Notes: generated from the letters alone by a model not told the origin. Shown: positions 30,384 through 39,701, counted from the first letter of the stretch. The stretch: DNA of 64,000 nt from Alkalihalobacillus deserti (GCF_020734105.1 NZ_JAJAFR010000001.1:124001-188000), one strand, 5' to 3'. Program-made: numbers and translations.

Positions 30384-31265
30384 ATGATTGATGCTTTTTT
30401 TCGCTATGAATTTTTACAAAATGCATTTTATACTGGGGTACTAATAGGTTTATTAGCACCTACCTTAGGTGTATTTTTAGTTGTTAGAAGACTTTCTCTA
30501 ATTGCGGATGCCTTATCTCATATTACGTTATCCGGTATTGCAGCAAGTTTGTTACTAGCTAAACATGTAACTTTTTTTCAAACGCTCAATCCACTTTATT
30601 TAGGATTGCTTTTTTCGGTTGGCGGTTCTTTATTGATTGAACAGCTGAGGAGTGTTTATTCCTATTACAAAGAGATTGCAATTCCCATTATATTAACGGG
30701 TGGCATAGGTTTAGGCGTTGTTTTTATTTCACTTGCAGATGGGTTTAATAATGATTTGTTTCATTATTTATTTGGAAGTGTGATGGCTGTGAGTCGATCT
30801 GATTTGTGGACGATAAGTGTAATTACAGTTGTCGTATTGGCTGTATTAATCCTTTTATATAAGGAACTATTCTTTTTATCTTTTGATGAAGAACAAGCAA
30901 TTGTTTCTGGTATTAATCGGAGGGTCATTAATTTCATTTTTATTATCATGGTTGCATTAGTCATAGCTGCATCGATGAGGATAGTTGGTATTTTACTTGT
31001 GTCTTCTTTAATGACTTTACCAGTTGCTACGGCGATGAGATTAGCTAGAGGTTTTAAGCAAATGTTTCTTTACTCTATTTTTTTTGGGGAAATTGCCGTA
31101 ATTGGAGGGCTAATCTCAGCATTTTATTATGATCTTGCTCCAGGTGGAATGATTGTAATTATCGCTGTTGTTCTTTTACTCTTAACCATGGTTATAGAAA
31201 GAGCATGGGGAGAAGTGAGAAAAGTTAAAAGGCAAAAAATGAGCTTAAGAGATAAGGAATGTTAG
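30384..31265 (+). CDS. znuB: Zinc-type ABC transporter permease, first of two
   Basis: A 293-residue integral membrane protein of the ABC-3 family with about eight helices. Typical motifs are LGVFLVVRRLSLIADALSHI and MRIVGILLVSSLMTLPVATA. It follows znuC without any gap, and the second permease is 10 bases downstream. The C-terminal tail is basic. The two permeases are clearly homologous but diverged, so they may form a heterodimer. Confidence 0.9.
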   Translation: MIDAFFRYEFLQNAFYTGVLIGLLAPTLGVFLVVRRLSLIADALSHITLSGIAASLLLAKHVTFFQTLNPLYLGLLFSVGGSLLIEQLRSVYSYYKEIAIPIILTGGIGLGVVFISLADGFNNDLFHYLFGSVMAVSRSDLWTISVITVVVLAVLILLYKELFFLSFDEEQAIVSGINRRVINFIFIIMVALVIAASMRIVGILLVSSLMTLPVATAMRLARGFKQMFLYSIFFGEIAVIGGLISAFYYDLAPGGMIVIIAVVLLLLTMVIERAWGEVRKVKRQKMSLRDKEC

Positions 31266-31275
31266 GGGCTCTAAA

Positions 31276-32106
31276 ATGGAATTATTAACACAACTAACGT
31301 TTATTGAAAGAGGAATTTTAGCAGGGGTGATAATTGGATTCATTGCTCCAGTAGTAGGGGCCTTTCTATTAGTGCGGAGAGTATCGATTATCACAGAATC
31401 AATCTCGCATATCACGTTAGCCGGAATATCAGCCGGTGTGTTTATCGGAACACTTGGACCATGGCTTCCAACAGTGAATCCAATGTATATGGGTGTTGTG
31501 TTTGCTCTGATTGGGGCTCTAGTTACAGAGCGATTAAGGACTATTTATAGTCATTTTCAAGAATTAGCTGTTCCGATTATCTTATCAACGGCTATTGGAA
31601 TGAGTGCGATCTTTATTTCATTAGCACGAACAGGATATAATGAATGGTATGCGTATTTGTTCGGAAGCATTGTAAGTGTAACCATTGGTGATCTTCATTT
31701 TGTCTTGATAACAGCGGTGTTTGTTTTACTAATAATTGCTTTATTTTATAAAGAATTTATTTCGATTTCATTTGATCAGGAATTTGCTAAGGTATCAGGT
31801 ATTCCATTAAAGGTTGTAAATTTTATGTTTGCTTTGTTAATTGCTTTGGTAATTTCATTATCAATGAAGGTTGTCGGAATTTTACTAGTTGGAGCTTTAG
31901 TCGTTATCCCAGTAGCTACGAGTATCCAATTAGCAAAAAGTTTTAAACAACTTGTGGGATATGGGATTATTTTTGCTCAGATTGCTATGTTGGCTGGATT
32001 ATTTTTCTCTTATCAATTTGCGATCTCAACAGGTGGAATGATTGTTTTAATGAGCTTATTTATCTTAATCGTTGTACTAATAGTTAAGAAAGTGCAAATA
32101 AAGTAA
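31276..32106 (+). CDS. Zinc-type ABC transporter permease, second of two
   Basis: This 276-residue ABC-3 family permease has the same layout as its neighbour (GAFLLVRRVSIITESISHITLAG is split over the first helices, then MKVVGILLVGALVVIPVATS). Most Znu/Adc systems use a homodimer of one permease, so two adjacent ones is less usual. No gene for a metal-binding lipoprotein is next to it. The Zur-like regulator follows after 15 bases. Confidence 0.9.
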   Translation: MELLTQLTFIERGILAGVIIGFIAPVVGAFLLVRRVSIITESISHITLAGISAGVFIGTLGPWLPTVNPMYMGVVFALIGALVTERLRTIYSHFQELAVPIILSTAIGMSAIFISLARTGYNEWYAYLFGSIVSVTIGDLHFVLITAVFVLLIIALFYKEFISISFDQEFAKVSGIPLKVVNFMFALLIALVISLSMKVVGILLVGALVVIPVATSIQLAKSFKQLVGYGIIFAQIAMLAGLFFSYQFAISTGGMIVLMSLFILIVVLIVKKVQIK

Positions 32107-32121
32107 AAGGAGGGCTTATTT

Positions 32122-32541
32122 TTGAATGTAAATGAAGCAATGAAGCTCTTAAAAGAAAAGGGTTATAAACATACAGATAAAAGAGAGGATATGTTACACT
32201 TATTCGCTTTGGAGAAACGATATTTATCTGCAAAAGATGTATTGGAACGTTTGCAAAATGAATACCCAGGTATGAGCTTTGATACGATTTATCGGAATTT
32301 GTCTTTGTTTGCAGACCTTAATATACTCGAAGAAACAGAATTAGATGGTGAGAAAAGATTCCGTTTTAGTTGCTCAATCTCAAAGCATCATCATCACTTA
32401 ATTTGTCTTGAATGTGGGAAAACAAAGCACATCGACAGTTGTCCAATGGATTCCATTCGTCAGCAATTTCCGGATTTTGAGGTTACAGGACATAAATTTG
32501 AGATTTACGGAAAATGTCAGGAATGTGTGACTATAAATTAA
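32122..32541 (+). CDS. zur: Fur-family zinc uptake regulator Zur
   Basis: The 139-residue repressor has a winged-helix domain (DKREDMLHLF, SFDTIYRNLSLFADLNILEE) and a dimerisation domain with HHHHLICLECGK and C-terminal CQECV, giving the structural four-cysteine zinc site. The sequence matches Zur (YqfV) rather than Fur or PerR by context next to a zinc-type ABC transporter. A TTG start lies behind AAGGAGGG. It is probably co-transcribed with the transporter and autoregulated. Confidence 0.9.
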   Translation: MNVNEAMKLLKEKGYKHTDKREDMLHLFALEKRYLSAKDVLERLQNEYPGMSFDTIYRNLSLFADLNILEETELDGEKRFRFSCSISKHHHHLICLECGKTKHIDSCPMDSIRQQFPDFEVTGHKFEIYGKCQECVTIN

Positions 32542-32603
32542 AAATGGTTAATTGATTGGTTTTGTCTCCTCTTTTTTCATTGGTATGATAACTAAGAAAG
32601 CTT

Positions 32604-32636
32604 AAAAAGCACATCGGGAAGTTAGATGTGCTTTTT
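32604..32636 (+). terminator. Terminator after zur
   Basis: AAAAAGCACATC and GATGTGCTTTTT form an 11-12 bp stem around GGGAAGTTA. Confidence 0.8.
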
Positions 32637-32813
32637 GTTGTGATTTGGCTCATCCATTGTTACTCTTATGAAAGCGTTTGCTAAATGTGATTTTAGGTGT
32701 ATAATAATAAAGGTTATGAATTATTCTTTTTTTTGTGAATTGGTAAAAATTTAAGAGGACTCTAATGAAAAGTAAATATTAAAATAAGATGATTAAATTA
32801 TTGAGGTGATTTA

Positions 32814-32969
32814 ATGGAAATATGTGTAGATTCTTTGACGAAGGATTTTGAAGAGCAACTTAAAAGAACGTTAAAAAACAATGAAATTGAATTTATAAAG
32901 TGGATGGTTAGTAGTAACCTCGAATATAATCATCCCAAATCTGCAGATGAGCAATTAAAACATCCTTAA
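32814..32969 (+). CDS. Small hypothetical protein
   Basis: A 51-residue frame starts at ATG 32814 behind GAGGTGA with six bases between. The peptide begins MEICVDSLTKDFEEQLKRTL and is charged and probably helical. I do not recognise a family. Good ribosome site and codon use like its neighbours support it as a real gene. Confidence 0.55.
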   Translation: MEICVDSLTKDFEEQLKRTLKNNEIEFIKWMVSSNLEYNHPKSADEQLKHP

Positions 32970-33031
32970 CCATAAATTGATAAGGATAATAACGTACAAA
33001 TGTCCAATCCTAGAAATTAGGAGGGGATACT

Positions 33032-33250
33032 ATGGCTAATCCATTTGTCAAATGTAACGTAGCAAATTGCACATTCTGGGGAGAAGGAAACAAATGTCAG
33101 GCTGACTCGATTCTCGTGGAAATTGATGCACACGCAAACCGTGATTACAATATGGAAGCGGGAGAAGAACCTTACGAAAAGGCAGAACACCATGATGCAG
33201 CCCAGGCAATTAAAGAAACTTGTTGTCATACCTTTCAACCTAAAGAATAA
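33032..33250 (+). CDS. DUF1540 domain protein
   Basis: The 72-residue protein carries one DUF1540 domain with the cysteine pattern VKCNVANCTFWGEGNKCQAD and a late Cys pair in KETCCHTF, which probably binds a metal. Such small proteins are common in spore-forming Firmicutes and their role is unknown. AGGAGGGGATACT precedes the ATG and a terminator follows. Confidence 0.88.
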   Translation: MANPFVKCNVANCTFWGEGNKCQADSILVEIDAHANRDYNMEAGEEPYEKAEHHDAAQAIKETCCHTFQPKE

Positions 33251-33253
33251 TCA

Positions 33254-33296
33254 AAAGTAAAAGGGCTTAGCTTTCGCTAGCCCTTTTACTTTTTTT
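33254..33296. terminator. Bidirectional terminator between DUF1540 gene and nucleotidase
   Basis: AAAAGTAAAAGGGCTTAGC and GCTAGCCCTTTTACTTTTT form a long stem around a short loop, with A and T tracts on either side. Confidence 0.85.
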
Positions 33297-33297
33297 G

Positions 33298-33876
33298 TTA
33301 ACTGTTTTCTTTTAACCAATTGTCTACCCAATCTTTTGCTTCTACCCAGCTATGAGCCCGAATGACTGATTTAGGAGCAGGTAATCGATTGTACGGAGTA
33401 TCTAATAAGATAACTGGGATATTAAATTCTTCAGAAATTGCTACAGCATTATCGTGTTTATCTTCAAAGAAAATATCGAGTTGATGTTCACGAACAGCTT
33501 CTAATTTATCGTGTTTACCAACTAATTCAATATGATCAAAAGGAATTGCTTTTGTTGTAAACCAGTTAGTGGTGATATCTGCTAAATGAGTTCTTCTTGC
33601 TGTAATGTAAATTAAATCATGAAATTTGGTCCAATCATGTAATGTATTTTCGGCGTGAGGAGCAAGTTCTGCTTCTTGATAAATTAAACCTTCATGCTGT
33701 TCCATCCATTCCCAAAATTGCTTTTCTGTAATATCTAGAATAGAAGTTAAGTCGTATTCAGTTAGATCATCTAACGTTAACGTTTTATTAAAATGCTTAT
33801 TTAAATATGGAATAAATGTATTTGGACTCGTTATAGTACCATCGATATCAAGCCCTATTCTTTTCTTTACGGACAT
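33298..33876 (-). CDS. yqfW: HAD-type 5'(3')-deoxyribonucleotidase-like phosphatase YqfW
   Basis: The 192-residue protein is a HAD-superfamily hydrolase with the nucleophile motif GLDIDGTITS (Asp at positions 9 and 11 region), motif II around YITARRTH, and an acidic motif IFFEDKHDNAV. It matches the YqfW/NT5C group of nucleotidases; the substrate is not known. Position near zur and ispG agrees with B. subtilis gene order, and GAGGTGAATTT precedes the ATG. Confidence 0.88.
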   Translation of the reverse strand: MSVKKRIGLDIDGTITSPNTFIPYLNKHFNKTLTLDDLTEYDLTSILDITEKQFWEWMEQHEGLIYQEAELAPHAENTLHDWTKFHDLIYITARRTHLADITTNWFTTKAIPFDHIELVGKHDKLEAVREHQLDIFFEDKHDNAVAISEEFNIPVILLDTPYNRLPAPKSVIRAHSWVEAKDWVDNWLKENS

Positions 33877-34037
33877 AAATTCACCTCATAAATACCTTGT
33901 TTCCTTTACCTTACACGAAAAAACGAAGTCGGTCTAGTGAACCGTTCCCTTTGCAAGAAAAGATTAACACCGATAATAATCAAGAGGTGCGCCATACTAA
34001 GGACTGTTCCCCGAAATAAAGAAAGTGAGGGATTCAT

Positions 34038-34496
34038 ATGGCAGACCGAGAACATCCAAAAGATGAACCAATAAGGTTATTTGATGAAGATGATCGTTCG
34101 TTAACTTTGGTTAATAATCATGTTGAAGGTGGCGAATATGAAAACGGACGTAGTGATACCCGTAGCTTAGAAACTGAGGAAGAAAAAGATCAACCATTCG
34201 TTACAAATTTTCAAGAGGAAACAGCCGTTGAATACGGAGCAGCGAACGATTTGGTTGAAAAAGATAAGACTGCGCGAATGAACGAAGATGATGTCACGGC
34301 TGGACGTGGTGTCGGAACGTTTGCGATCGTATTATCGATCCTCTCTTTATTCTTCTTGCCAGTATTGCTTGGAGCAGCTGGTATCGTAGTAGGTTTTGTT
34401 TCACGTCGATATGGCTCCACAACGCTAGGTAACTGGGCGATTGGTATTGGTGCGATTTCGATTCTCATGACCGTCTTTTTCTCTCCATTTTTCTAA
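34038..34496 (+). CDS. yqfX: YqfX-like protein with two C-terminal membrane helices
   Basis: The 152-residue protein has a long, strongly charged N-terminal region (about 95 residues, rich in Asp, Glu and Arg) and a C-terminal hairpin of two membrane helices separated by SRRYGSTTLGNWAIG. This resembles DUF4190-type membrane modules and the YqfX protein at the same place in B. subtilis. Function unknown. AAAGTGAGGGATTC precedes the ATG. Confidence 0.75.
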   Translation: MADREHPKDEPIRLFDEDDRSLTLVNNHVEGGEYENGRSDTRSLETEEEKDQPFVTNFQEETAVEYGAANDLVEKDKTARMNEDDVTAGRGVGTFAIVLSILSLFFLPVLLGAAGIVVGFVSRRYGSTTLGNWAIGIGAISILMTVFFSPFF

Positions 34497-34529
34497 CTTA
34501 AGGACTAGGATGAGAGCGGGGAACATTGA

Positions 34530-34562
34530 AGAAGCACTAGCCAACGCTAGTGCTTCTCTTTT
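34530..34562. terminator. Bidirectional terminator between yqfX-like gene and ispG
   Basis: GAAGCACTAGC and GCTAGTGCTTC pair perfectly around CAAC, followed by TCTTTT on the plus strand. Confidence 0.8.
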
Positions 34563-35664
34563 AAGCTTTTTCTAATTCTTTTTGCTTTTTAAAATACTCT
34601 TCCGCAAGTTTGTCAATTTCAATTTTAAGTTGTTCAACCATGGTTTCCTCAGGAACTTTTCTAACGATTTCACCTTTCATAAAAAGAAGACCTTCACCAC
34701 GAGCTCCAGCAATTCCGATATCTGCTTCTCTCGCTTCTCCAGGTCCATTTACAGCACAACCAAGGACAGCAACTTTTATAGGTGCTTTAATGGTGGAGAT
34801 GTAGTCCTCAATCTCATTTGCAATACTAATTAAGTCGATTTCAATTCGACCACATGTCGGACATGAAATAAGCGTTGCTGCATTAGCTGCAAGCCCAAAA
34901 GATTTCAATAACTCACGAGCAACTTTGACTTCTTCAACAGGATCTGCACTTAACGAGATGCGAACTGTGTTTCCGATACCCATATTTAGGATAGCTCCAA
35001 GTCCAGCTGCACTCTTGATGGTTCCAGCAAATAAAGTTCCTGATTCTGTGATTCCTAAGTGTAGTGGATAATTAAAAGCCTTTGCTGCTTTTTCATACGC
35101 CTCAATCGCTAAATTTACATCGGAAGCTTTCATTGAAACAATAATGTCATGAAAATCTAGGTCTTCAAGAATTTGTATATGGTGAAGGGCGCTTTCAACC
35201 ATTCCATCCGCAGTGGGATACCCATATTTATCAAGAATACGTTTTTCTAAAGAGCCGGCATTAACCCCAATTCGGATTGGAATCCCTTTTTCTTTAGCCG
35301 CTTTTACTACCGCCTCGACTTTATGACGTTTCCCGATATTTCCCGGATTAATACGAATTTTGTCTGCGCCACCTTCAATTGCTTTTAAAGCCAGCTTATA
35401 ATCAAAATGAATATCGACAACAAGTGGGATGTTAATTTGAGCTTTTATTTCAGCAATTGCTTCAGCTGCACGCATATCAGGACATGCTACACGAACGATT
35501 TGACATCCAGCTTCTTCTAGTCGCTTAATTTCTGCAACAGTTGCTGCAACATCATGTGTTTTTGTCGTTGTCATGCTTTGTACAACTACTTCATTGTTTC
35601 CGCCAATCGTCAAATTGCCAACCTTAACGGGTCGCGTTTTTGTACGATGAATAATTTCGGTCAT
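34561..35664 (-). CDS. ispG: (E)-4-hydroxy-3-methylbut-2-enyl-diphosphate synthase IspG
   Basis: IspG carries out the penultimate MEP-pathway step with a [4Fe-4S] cluster. The 367-residue protein has the TIM-barrel N-terminal part ([45 protein letters not shown] in two pieces) and a C-terminal cluster domain with [12 protein letters not shown] and [14 protein letters not shown] supplying three cysteines. AAAGGAGCGATTGGTCT precedes the ATG. Its product is the substrate of IspH at 18451-19395. Confidence 0.97.
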   Translation of the reverse strand: MTEIIHRTKTRPVKVGNLTIGGNNEVVVQSMTTTKTHDVAATVAEIKRLEEAGCQIVRVACPDMRAAEAIAEIKAQINIPLVVDIHFDYKLALKAIEGGADKIRINPGNIGKRHKVEAVVKAAKEKGIPIRIGVNAGSLEKRILDKYGYPTADGMVESALHHIQILEDLDFHDIIVSMKASDVNLAIEAYEKAAKAFNYPLHLGITESGTLFAGTIKSAAGLGAILNMGIGNTVRISLSADPVEEVKVARELLKSFGLAANAATLISCPTCGRIEIDLISIANEIEDYISTIKAPIKVAVLGCAVNGPGEAREADIGIAGARGEGLLFMKGEIVRKVPEETMVEQLKIEIDKLAEEYFKKQKELEKA

Positions 35665-35923
35665 AGACCAATCGCTCCTTTATATTGAAGAGTGGACTCT
35701 TCACCTTATCTCACAAAGAGAATCGTCTTCATTTTATCAATGTCAGTAATTGTTTGGCAAGGATAAAGTAAAATCTATTTAAGAAGGACTATCTTAAGTC
35801 CAATCAAAATAGGAGTTTATTGTCTCCCTCAAAGTGCTCGTCTACTTTAGGAGTTGGCTTAAAATAGATTTACACCTAAATCTTTGCGCGATCTCTAACA
35901 TTTGATTAAAAATCGAAACATTT

Positions 35924-36280
35924 TTAATGATAAACAGGGAATAAATATGTTTCACCTATTTGAATTTCCTCAGGCCTAATTCCCCCATTTAACTCTTGAA
36001 AATCATAAACAATTTCTTGAATCGTTGCTTTAATCGTTCCTTCATGCAGGTGTTCCACGATGGAAAGAACGGTATGACCAGGTTCAACAGTCACTTCTTG
36101 AAATGGATCAAGTTCTAAAATCGTTGTCTCTTCTTCGGCTATGTTAGTGCTGGTAGCTTCTTCATCCGTTATTGCTTCAGCAGCTTCTGTAAGTCCATTG
36201 GGTAAAGTACCAACAGTTAGATCATAATAAGTACTATATAAAATAACGAGGATAATGAAAATCGTTCCCATACGTTTCAT
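35924..36280 (-). CDS. yqfZ: LysM-domain protein YqfZ
   Basis: A 118-residue protein with one N-terminal membrane helix, an acidic linker and a C-terminal LysM-like domain (VEPGHTVLSIVEHLH to ETYLFPVYH). LysM domains bind peptidoglycan, so it probably sits on the outer face of the membrane. It is next to ispG, as yqfZ is in B. subtilis, where it is expressed during sporulation. GGAGGACAAGCTGA precedes the ATG. Confidence 0.82.
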   Translation of the reverse strand: MKRMGTIFIILVILYSTYYDLTVGTLPNGLTEAAEAITDEEATSTNIAEEETTILELDPFQEVTVEPGHTVLSIVEHLHEGTIKATIQEIVYDFQELNGGIRPEEIQIGETYLFPVYH

Positions 36281-36395
36281 TCAGCTTGTCCTCCTCTAAA
36301 ATATTCATTATTCATTTAGAGTATATGTTCTTTCTTTCTAAATATGATAAAGGCAAGGGAAAATACATGCTATAAAAGTATTAGGAGTGAGTAAT

Positions 36396-37625
36396 GTGAC
36401 GCTGCGTCCATCTTATATGTTATCTTTCATTGGCCTTTTGCCTGTTATCATGGTTTTAGGCAATTCGATGTTTATTCCATTATTGCCACAAATACAAATG
36501 GATATGGGGCTTTCAACGATAGAGAGTGGATGGTTGTTAACAAGTTTTTCTATTCCAGCAGCCTTTCTTGTCCCCGTTGGAGGCTTTTTATCGGATCGAT
36601 ATGGTAGAAAAAAAATAGCGCTCATAGCATTACCAGTGATTATGAGTGGTTGTTTGATTTCGGCGCTTGCCGGTTTAAGAACAGGGTCAGCGAGTTTGTT
36701 CCAGTTAATGATCGTGGGGAGGGTTTTTCAAGGAATCGGTGCCGGATTAGTGACGCCGCTAGCGATGGCGTTTATTACCGATATTTACCATGGAGAACAA
36801 AGGAACCGGGCACTCGGAAGCATTGAAGTTTTTAACGGGATGGGTAAAGTAATAAGTCCAATTATTGGTGGTATTATTTTAGCTGTTTCGTGGTCGCTTA
36901 GTTTTGTCGTTCTTTTAGGTCTATCTTTATTTGCTTTTTTAGGAATATTATTATTAATCGACACTGAAGTACTCTTAAGAAAAACAGTTGAGGCTACAAA
37001 TGGAAAAAGAGAGAGAATAAAGACGCTTTTTATTGCACATTGGCGTTGGTTACTTCCGGTTTTTTCTTCGGGTGCTATTGGCATGTTTTTGCTTTTTGGT
37101 TATTTATTTTATTACTCGTATTTGTTAGAAGCAACACTGCTTTCACCACTTTGGCATGGTTTATTACTTGCTGTACCCTTCTTCATGCTAACCTTATTTT
37201 CATACGGTACCGCTAGAAAATTAAACGGACAAGAAGATCATTATAAAAAGGCAATTATTACTGGTCTAATACTTATGGTTTTCGGTTCCACATTGATGAT
37301 TAGTTTGGATCATTTAATCCTTTTTATCAGTTCACTAGTTCTCTTTTCAAGTGGATTTGGTATAATGCTACCAGCTGCCAATGCGGCCCTTGCTTCAATC
37401 GTGCCAAAAAGAGAGAGAGGAACGATCTTTTCATTTTACGCTATGATGCGGTTTATGGGTGTTGCTTTTGGTCCGCTTTGTTTTGGAATGTGGATACAGA
37501 ACATAGAACAAATGGTTTTTACAGCTTTATTTTTTATTAGTCTAAATTGTGTTGTAGTACTTTATAGTTGGCCATGCCTACCAGTTGGAAAGAAATGTGA
37601 TGTGACTGAAATATCACACATTTAA
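36396..37625 (+). CDS. MFS transporter (drug:H+ antiporter type)
   Basis: The 409-residue protein has twelve hydrophobic segments. Motif A is GGFLSDRYGRKKIA between helices 2 and 3, and GRVFQGIGAGLVTPLAMAFI matches the exporter-specific region near helix 4. The layout is that of a multidrug-type antiporter, but the substrate cannot be read from sequence. AGGAG at 36383-36387 fits GTG 36396 (spacing 8) better than the GTG at 36387. It is not part of the usual yqf order and may be an addition; repeat copy C lies directly after it. Confidence 0.85.
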   Translation: MTLRPSYMLSFIGLLPVIMVLGNSMFIPLLPQIQMDMGLSTIESGWLLTSFSIPAAFLVPVGGFLSDRYGRKKIALIALPVIMSGCLISALAGLRTGSASLFQLMIVGRVFQGIGAGLVTPLAMAFITDIYHGEQRNRALGSIEVFNGMGKVISPIIGGIILAVSWSLSFVVLLGLSLFAFLGILLLIDTEVLLRKTVEATNGKRERIKTLFIAHWRWLLPVFSSGAIGMFLLFGYLFYYSYLLEATLLSPLWHGLLLAVPFFMLTLFSYGTARKLNGQEDHYKKAIITGLILMVFGSTLMISLDHLILFISSLVLFSSGFGIMLPAANAALASIVPKRERGTIFSFYAMMRFMGVAFGPLCFGMWIQNIEQMVFTALFFISLNCVVVLYSWPCLPVGKKCDVTEISHI

Positions 37626-37651
37626 TAAGAAAAGCGGCATTAGCGTCTTTC
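37625..37651 (+). terminator. Hairpin in front of repeat copy C
   Basis: AAGAAAAGCGGC and GCGTCTTTCTT pair imperfectly around ATTA. Copy D is preceded, on its own strand, by a related hairpin (AAGAAAAAACGGC/GCCGTCTTTTCTT). Confidence 0.5.
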
Positions 37652-37657
37652 TTTAAA

Positions 37658-37740
37658 AGCAATGAAGCGAAACTGCTGCCTTCTTTTAAGCAAAACGATA
37701 AGGGGGTTTCTTGTCGTTCGATACGTAGCGTGTAGAACTA
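37658..37740 (+). repeat. Dispersed structured repeat, copy C
   Basis: AGCAATGAAGCGAAACTGCTGCC opens the copy and CGTAGCGTGTAGAAC closes it. The inner stem is AACGATAAG/CTTGTCGTT with a GGGGGTTT loop, unlike the CTTTTCTGAG stem of copies A and B but equally well paired, so the structure rather than the sequence is kept. Confidence 0.65.
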
Positions 37741-37938
37741 TTTCCATCTTGAGTAGCTATCTTGCTCATTGAAACCCATCCAGTATTCACTCAATGCATT
37801 CTTATCATTAAAAAAAAGTGACTAAAGCCCCTGTTCATAGTCATTGAAAAGGTGTTTCTTATTTAGTAAGGCACTCGTCTAATAAGAGGGCTAGACTTAG
37901 CGAAAAAAGACAAGTCAAAAAAGGAGAGATGATAAAAA
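37741..37938. other. Intergenic stretch before DUF1002 gene
   Basis: No gene or known RNA is seen. A purine-rich AAAAAAGGAGAGATG at the end is the ribosome site of the DUF1002 gene. Confidence 0.4.
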
Positions 37939-38814
37939 ATGAAGTTGGTATGGAAAAAAGGAATTGCCCTAACGCTGGTGTTAGCTTTAGTATTTCCAAT
38001 GTTTGTCTTTGCAGATGCTGTGCCAGGAGACGTTGTTATTACACTGGGAGAAAATTTATCGGAGACACAAAAGCAAAGTTTATTAACGGAAATGGGAGCA
38101 ACTAAAGATGATCTCGTCATTTATGTAACCAATGCGGAAGAACATCAATACTTAGGAAATTACATTAGTGCTTCTCGTATTGGAACTAGAGCTTTGTCTT
38201 CATCTAAAATTACACTTAGAGAAGCAGGTGCGGGACTTACTGTGGAATCAAATAATATTGATTGGGTGGCCGATGAGATGTATTCCAATGCTTTAATTAC
38301 AGCAGGCGTTGAAGATGCTGATATTTACGTGACTGCTCCTATTAATGTGTCTGGAACAGCTGCATTGACTGGGTTAATTAAGGCGTATGAAATTGCAACT
38401 GAAATCGAAATTCCTGAAGAACAAAAGCAAATCGCTAATGAAGAAATGGTTCGAACTGGTGAATTAAGTGAATCGATTGGGATTGAAGAAGCCACAGAAT
38501 TAATGAATCGTATTAAAGAAGAAATCGCAAATAATCCAGTTGAAACGGAGGATGATTTACGTCAATTAATTCAAGGTGTAGCAGCTGAACTCGGCATTAC
38601 TTTAACGGATGAAGAGTTAAATGGTCTTGTTTCGCTCTTTATGCGAATGAAAGATCTTAATATCGATTGGAGTCAAGTCCAAGATCAAATCTCACAGGTT
38701 CGTGAAAACTTAGGGGAGTTTCTTAATCGAGAAGATACTCAAGGATTTATTAGTAATTTTCTTGATCTAATTAACCGCCTTATTGATTCCCTCCGAGGTT
38801 TATTTAGTTCATAA
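37939..38814 (+). CDS. Secreted DUF1002 protein
   Basis: The 291-residue protein starts with a signal peptide (basic MKLVWKKG, hydrophobic core, then VFADAVPGD as likely cleavage region). The mature part belongs to DUF1002, with VVITLGENLSETQKQSLL, a conserved SSSKITLREAGAGLTVES-type middle and DADIYVTAPINVSGTAALTG. The family is common in Gram-positives and uncharacterised. A helical Glu-rich C-terminal half follows. A strong terminator lies 24 bases after the stop. Confidence 0.88.
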   Translation: MKLVWKKGIALTLVLALVFPMFVFADAVPGDVVITLGENLSETQKQSLLTEMGATKDDLVIYVTNAEEHQYLGNYISASRIGTRALSSSKITLREAGAGLTVESNNIDWVADEMYSNALITAGVEDADIYVTAPINVSGTAALTGLIKAYEIATEIEIPEEQKQIANEEMVRTGELSESIGIEEATELMNRIKEEIANNPVETEDDLRQLIQGVAAELGITLTDEELNGLVSLFMRMKDLNIDWSQVQDQISQVRENLGEFLNREDTQGFISNFLDLINRLIDSLRGLFSS

Positions 38815-38837
38815 AAAATAAGAGAGGGGTAAATCCG

Positions 38838-38876
38838 AGGGTACTGAAAAGGTGAAAATCGTACCTTTTTCAGTGC
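38838..38876 (+). terminator. Terminator after DUF1002 gene
   Basis: GGTACTGAAAAGGT and ACCTTTTTCAGTGCC form the inner stem, extended by AGAGAGGGGTAA pairing with TTAATCCCTCTT outside. Confidence 0.75.
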
Positions 38877-39017
38877 CGTTAATCCCTCTTTAAGCATAAT
38901 TCACCCTAAAAAATGAATTATGACATAAGATTTGTAAAGCTTTAAAATTACATACATATTATAATTTAGTGAAACGGAATGGTTTTATACTCGTATACAT
39001 ACAAAGGAGGTTTGAGT

Positions 39018-39668
39018 ATGGATTGGTTAAATTCCGCTAGTTTTGGCTTTGTTGTCGTTTTTTTAGGAACATTATTTCTAATTGGAGAATTGCTCGTTCG
39101 GGCGAAAGGTCTTTTTGCTATTTTGGGTGTTGCAATTATGGCCATGTATTTCTCATACCACCTTTCAGGAGATGTGGGACTATGGGTCGTTCTCTTATAT
39201 ATAGTTGGATTATTAATGATTGTCATTGATGGTAAGGTTATTACTGATGGAACGATTGCTCTACTCGGAGTCTTATTGATGATTATTGGTATTGCAGTTC
39301 CTGCCCCTAACTTCATTTATGGTGCAATGGTTTCTATGGGTTTTTTAGTAGGAGGGTTTAGTTCAGCTCTCTTTCTTAAAGTATTTCCATCAAGAAATTT
39401 ATGGGCAAAAATGACATTAAAAGACCGATTAACTGGTGACATTGGTTATAATTCCATAAACGAACGTTATCATGAGCTTGTAGGAAAGCAAGGAAGAACA
39501 ATTAGTTCATTCCGTCCAACCGGTACAATTGAAGTAGATGGAGAACAGTACAGTGCAACTAGCGGCGGACATTGGCTTGAAGCTAACATGAATATTATCA
39601 TAACGTCTGTAGATGGTACGAGAATCCTTATAAAAAAAGTTGAAGTTGAAGATGAGAAAAGCGAGTGA
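39018..39668 (+). CDS. NfeD family membrane protein
   Basis: A 216-residue protein with four to five N-terminal membrane helices and a C-terminal OB-fold NfeD domain (LVGKQGRTISSFRPTGTIEV to TSVDGTRILIKKVE). NfeD proteins usually work next to a flotillin/FloA-type protein, but none is adjacent here. AAAGGAGG seven bases before ATG 39018 sets the start rather than the upstream in-frame ATG 38979. Confidence 0.88.
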   Translation: MDWLNSASFGFVVVFLGTLFLIGELLVRAKGLFAILGVAIMAMYFSYHLSGDVGLWVVLLYIVGLLMIVIDGKVITDGTIALLGVLLMIIGIAVPAPNFIYGAMVSMGFLVGGFSSALFLKVFPSRNLWAKMTLKDRLTGDIGYNSINERYHELVGKQGRTISSFRPTGTIEVDGEQYSATSGGHWLEANMNIIITSVDGTRILIKKVEVEDEKSE

Positions 39669-39701
39669 ACCAATTTGGTTATGCACTCGCTTTTCTTTTT
39701 G
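39658..39701. terminator. Bidirectional terminator between nfeD and DUF1189 genes
   Basis: AAGCGAGTG and CACTCGCTT form the stem, with T run TTTTCTTTTT on the plus strand. The left arm is within the last codons of the nfeD gene. Confidence 0.75.

Noticed and set aside
33877..34037. Regulatory RNA between yqfW and yqfX
   Set aside because: No hairpin or conserved motif stands out; seems an ordinary divergent promoter region.
36396..37625. Genomic island signal around the MFS exporter
   Set aside because: Base composition looks like its surroundings and no integrase, att site or tRNA is near; only the absence from the B. subtilis order hints at gain.
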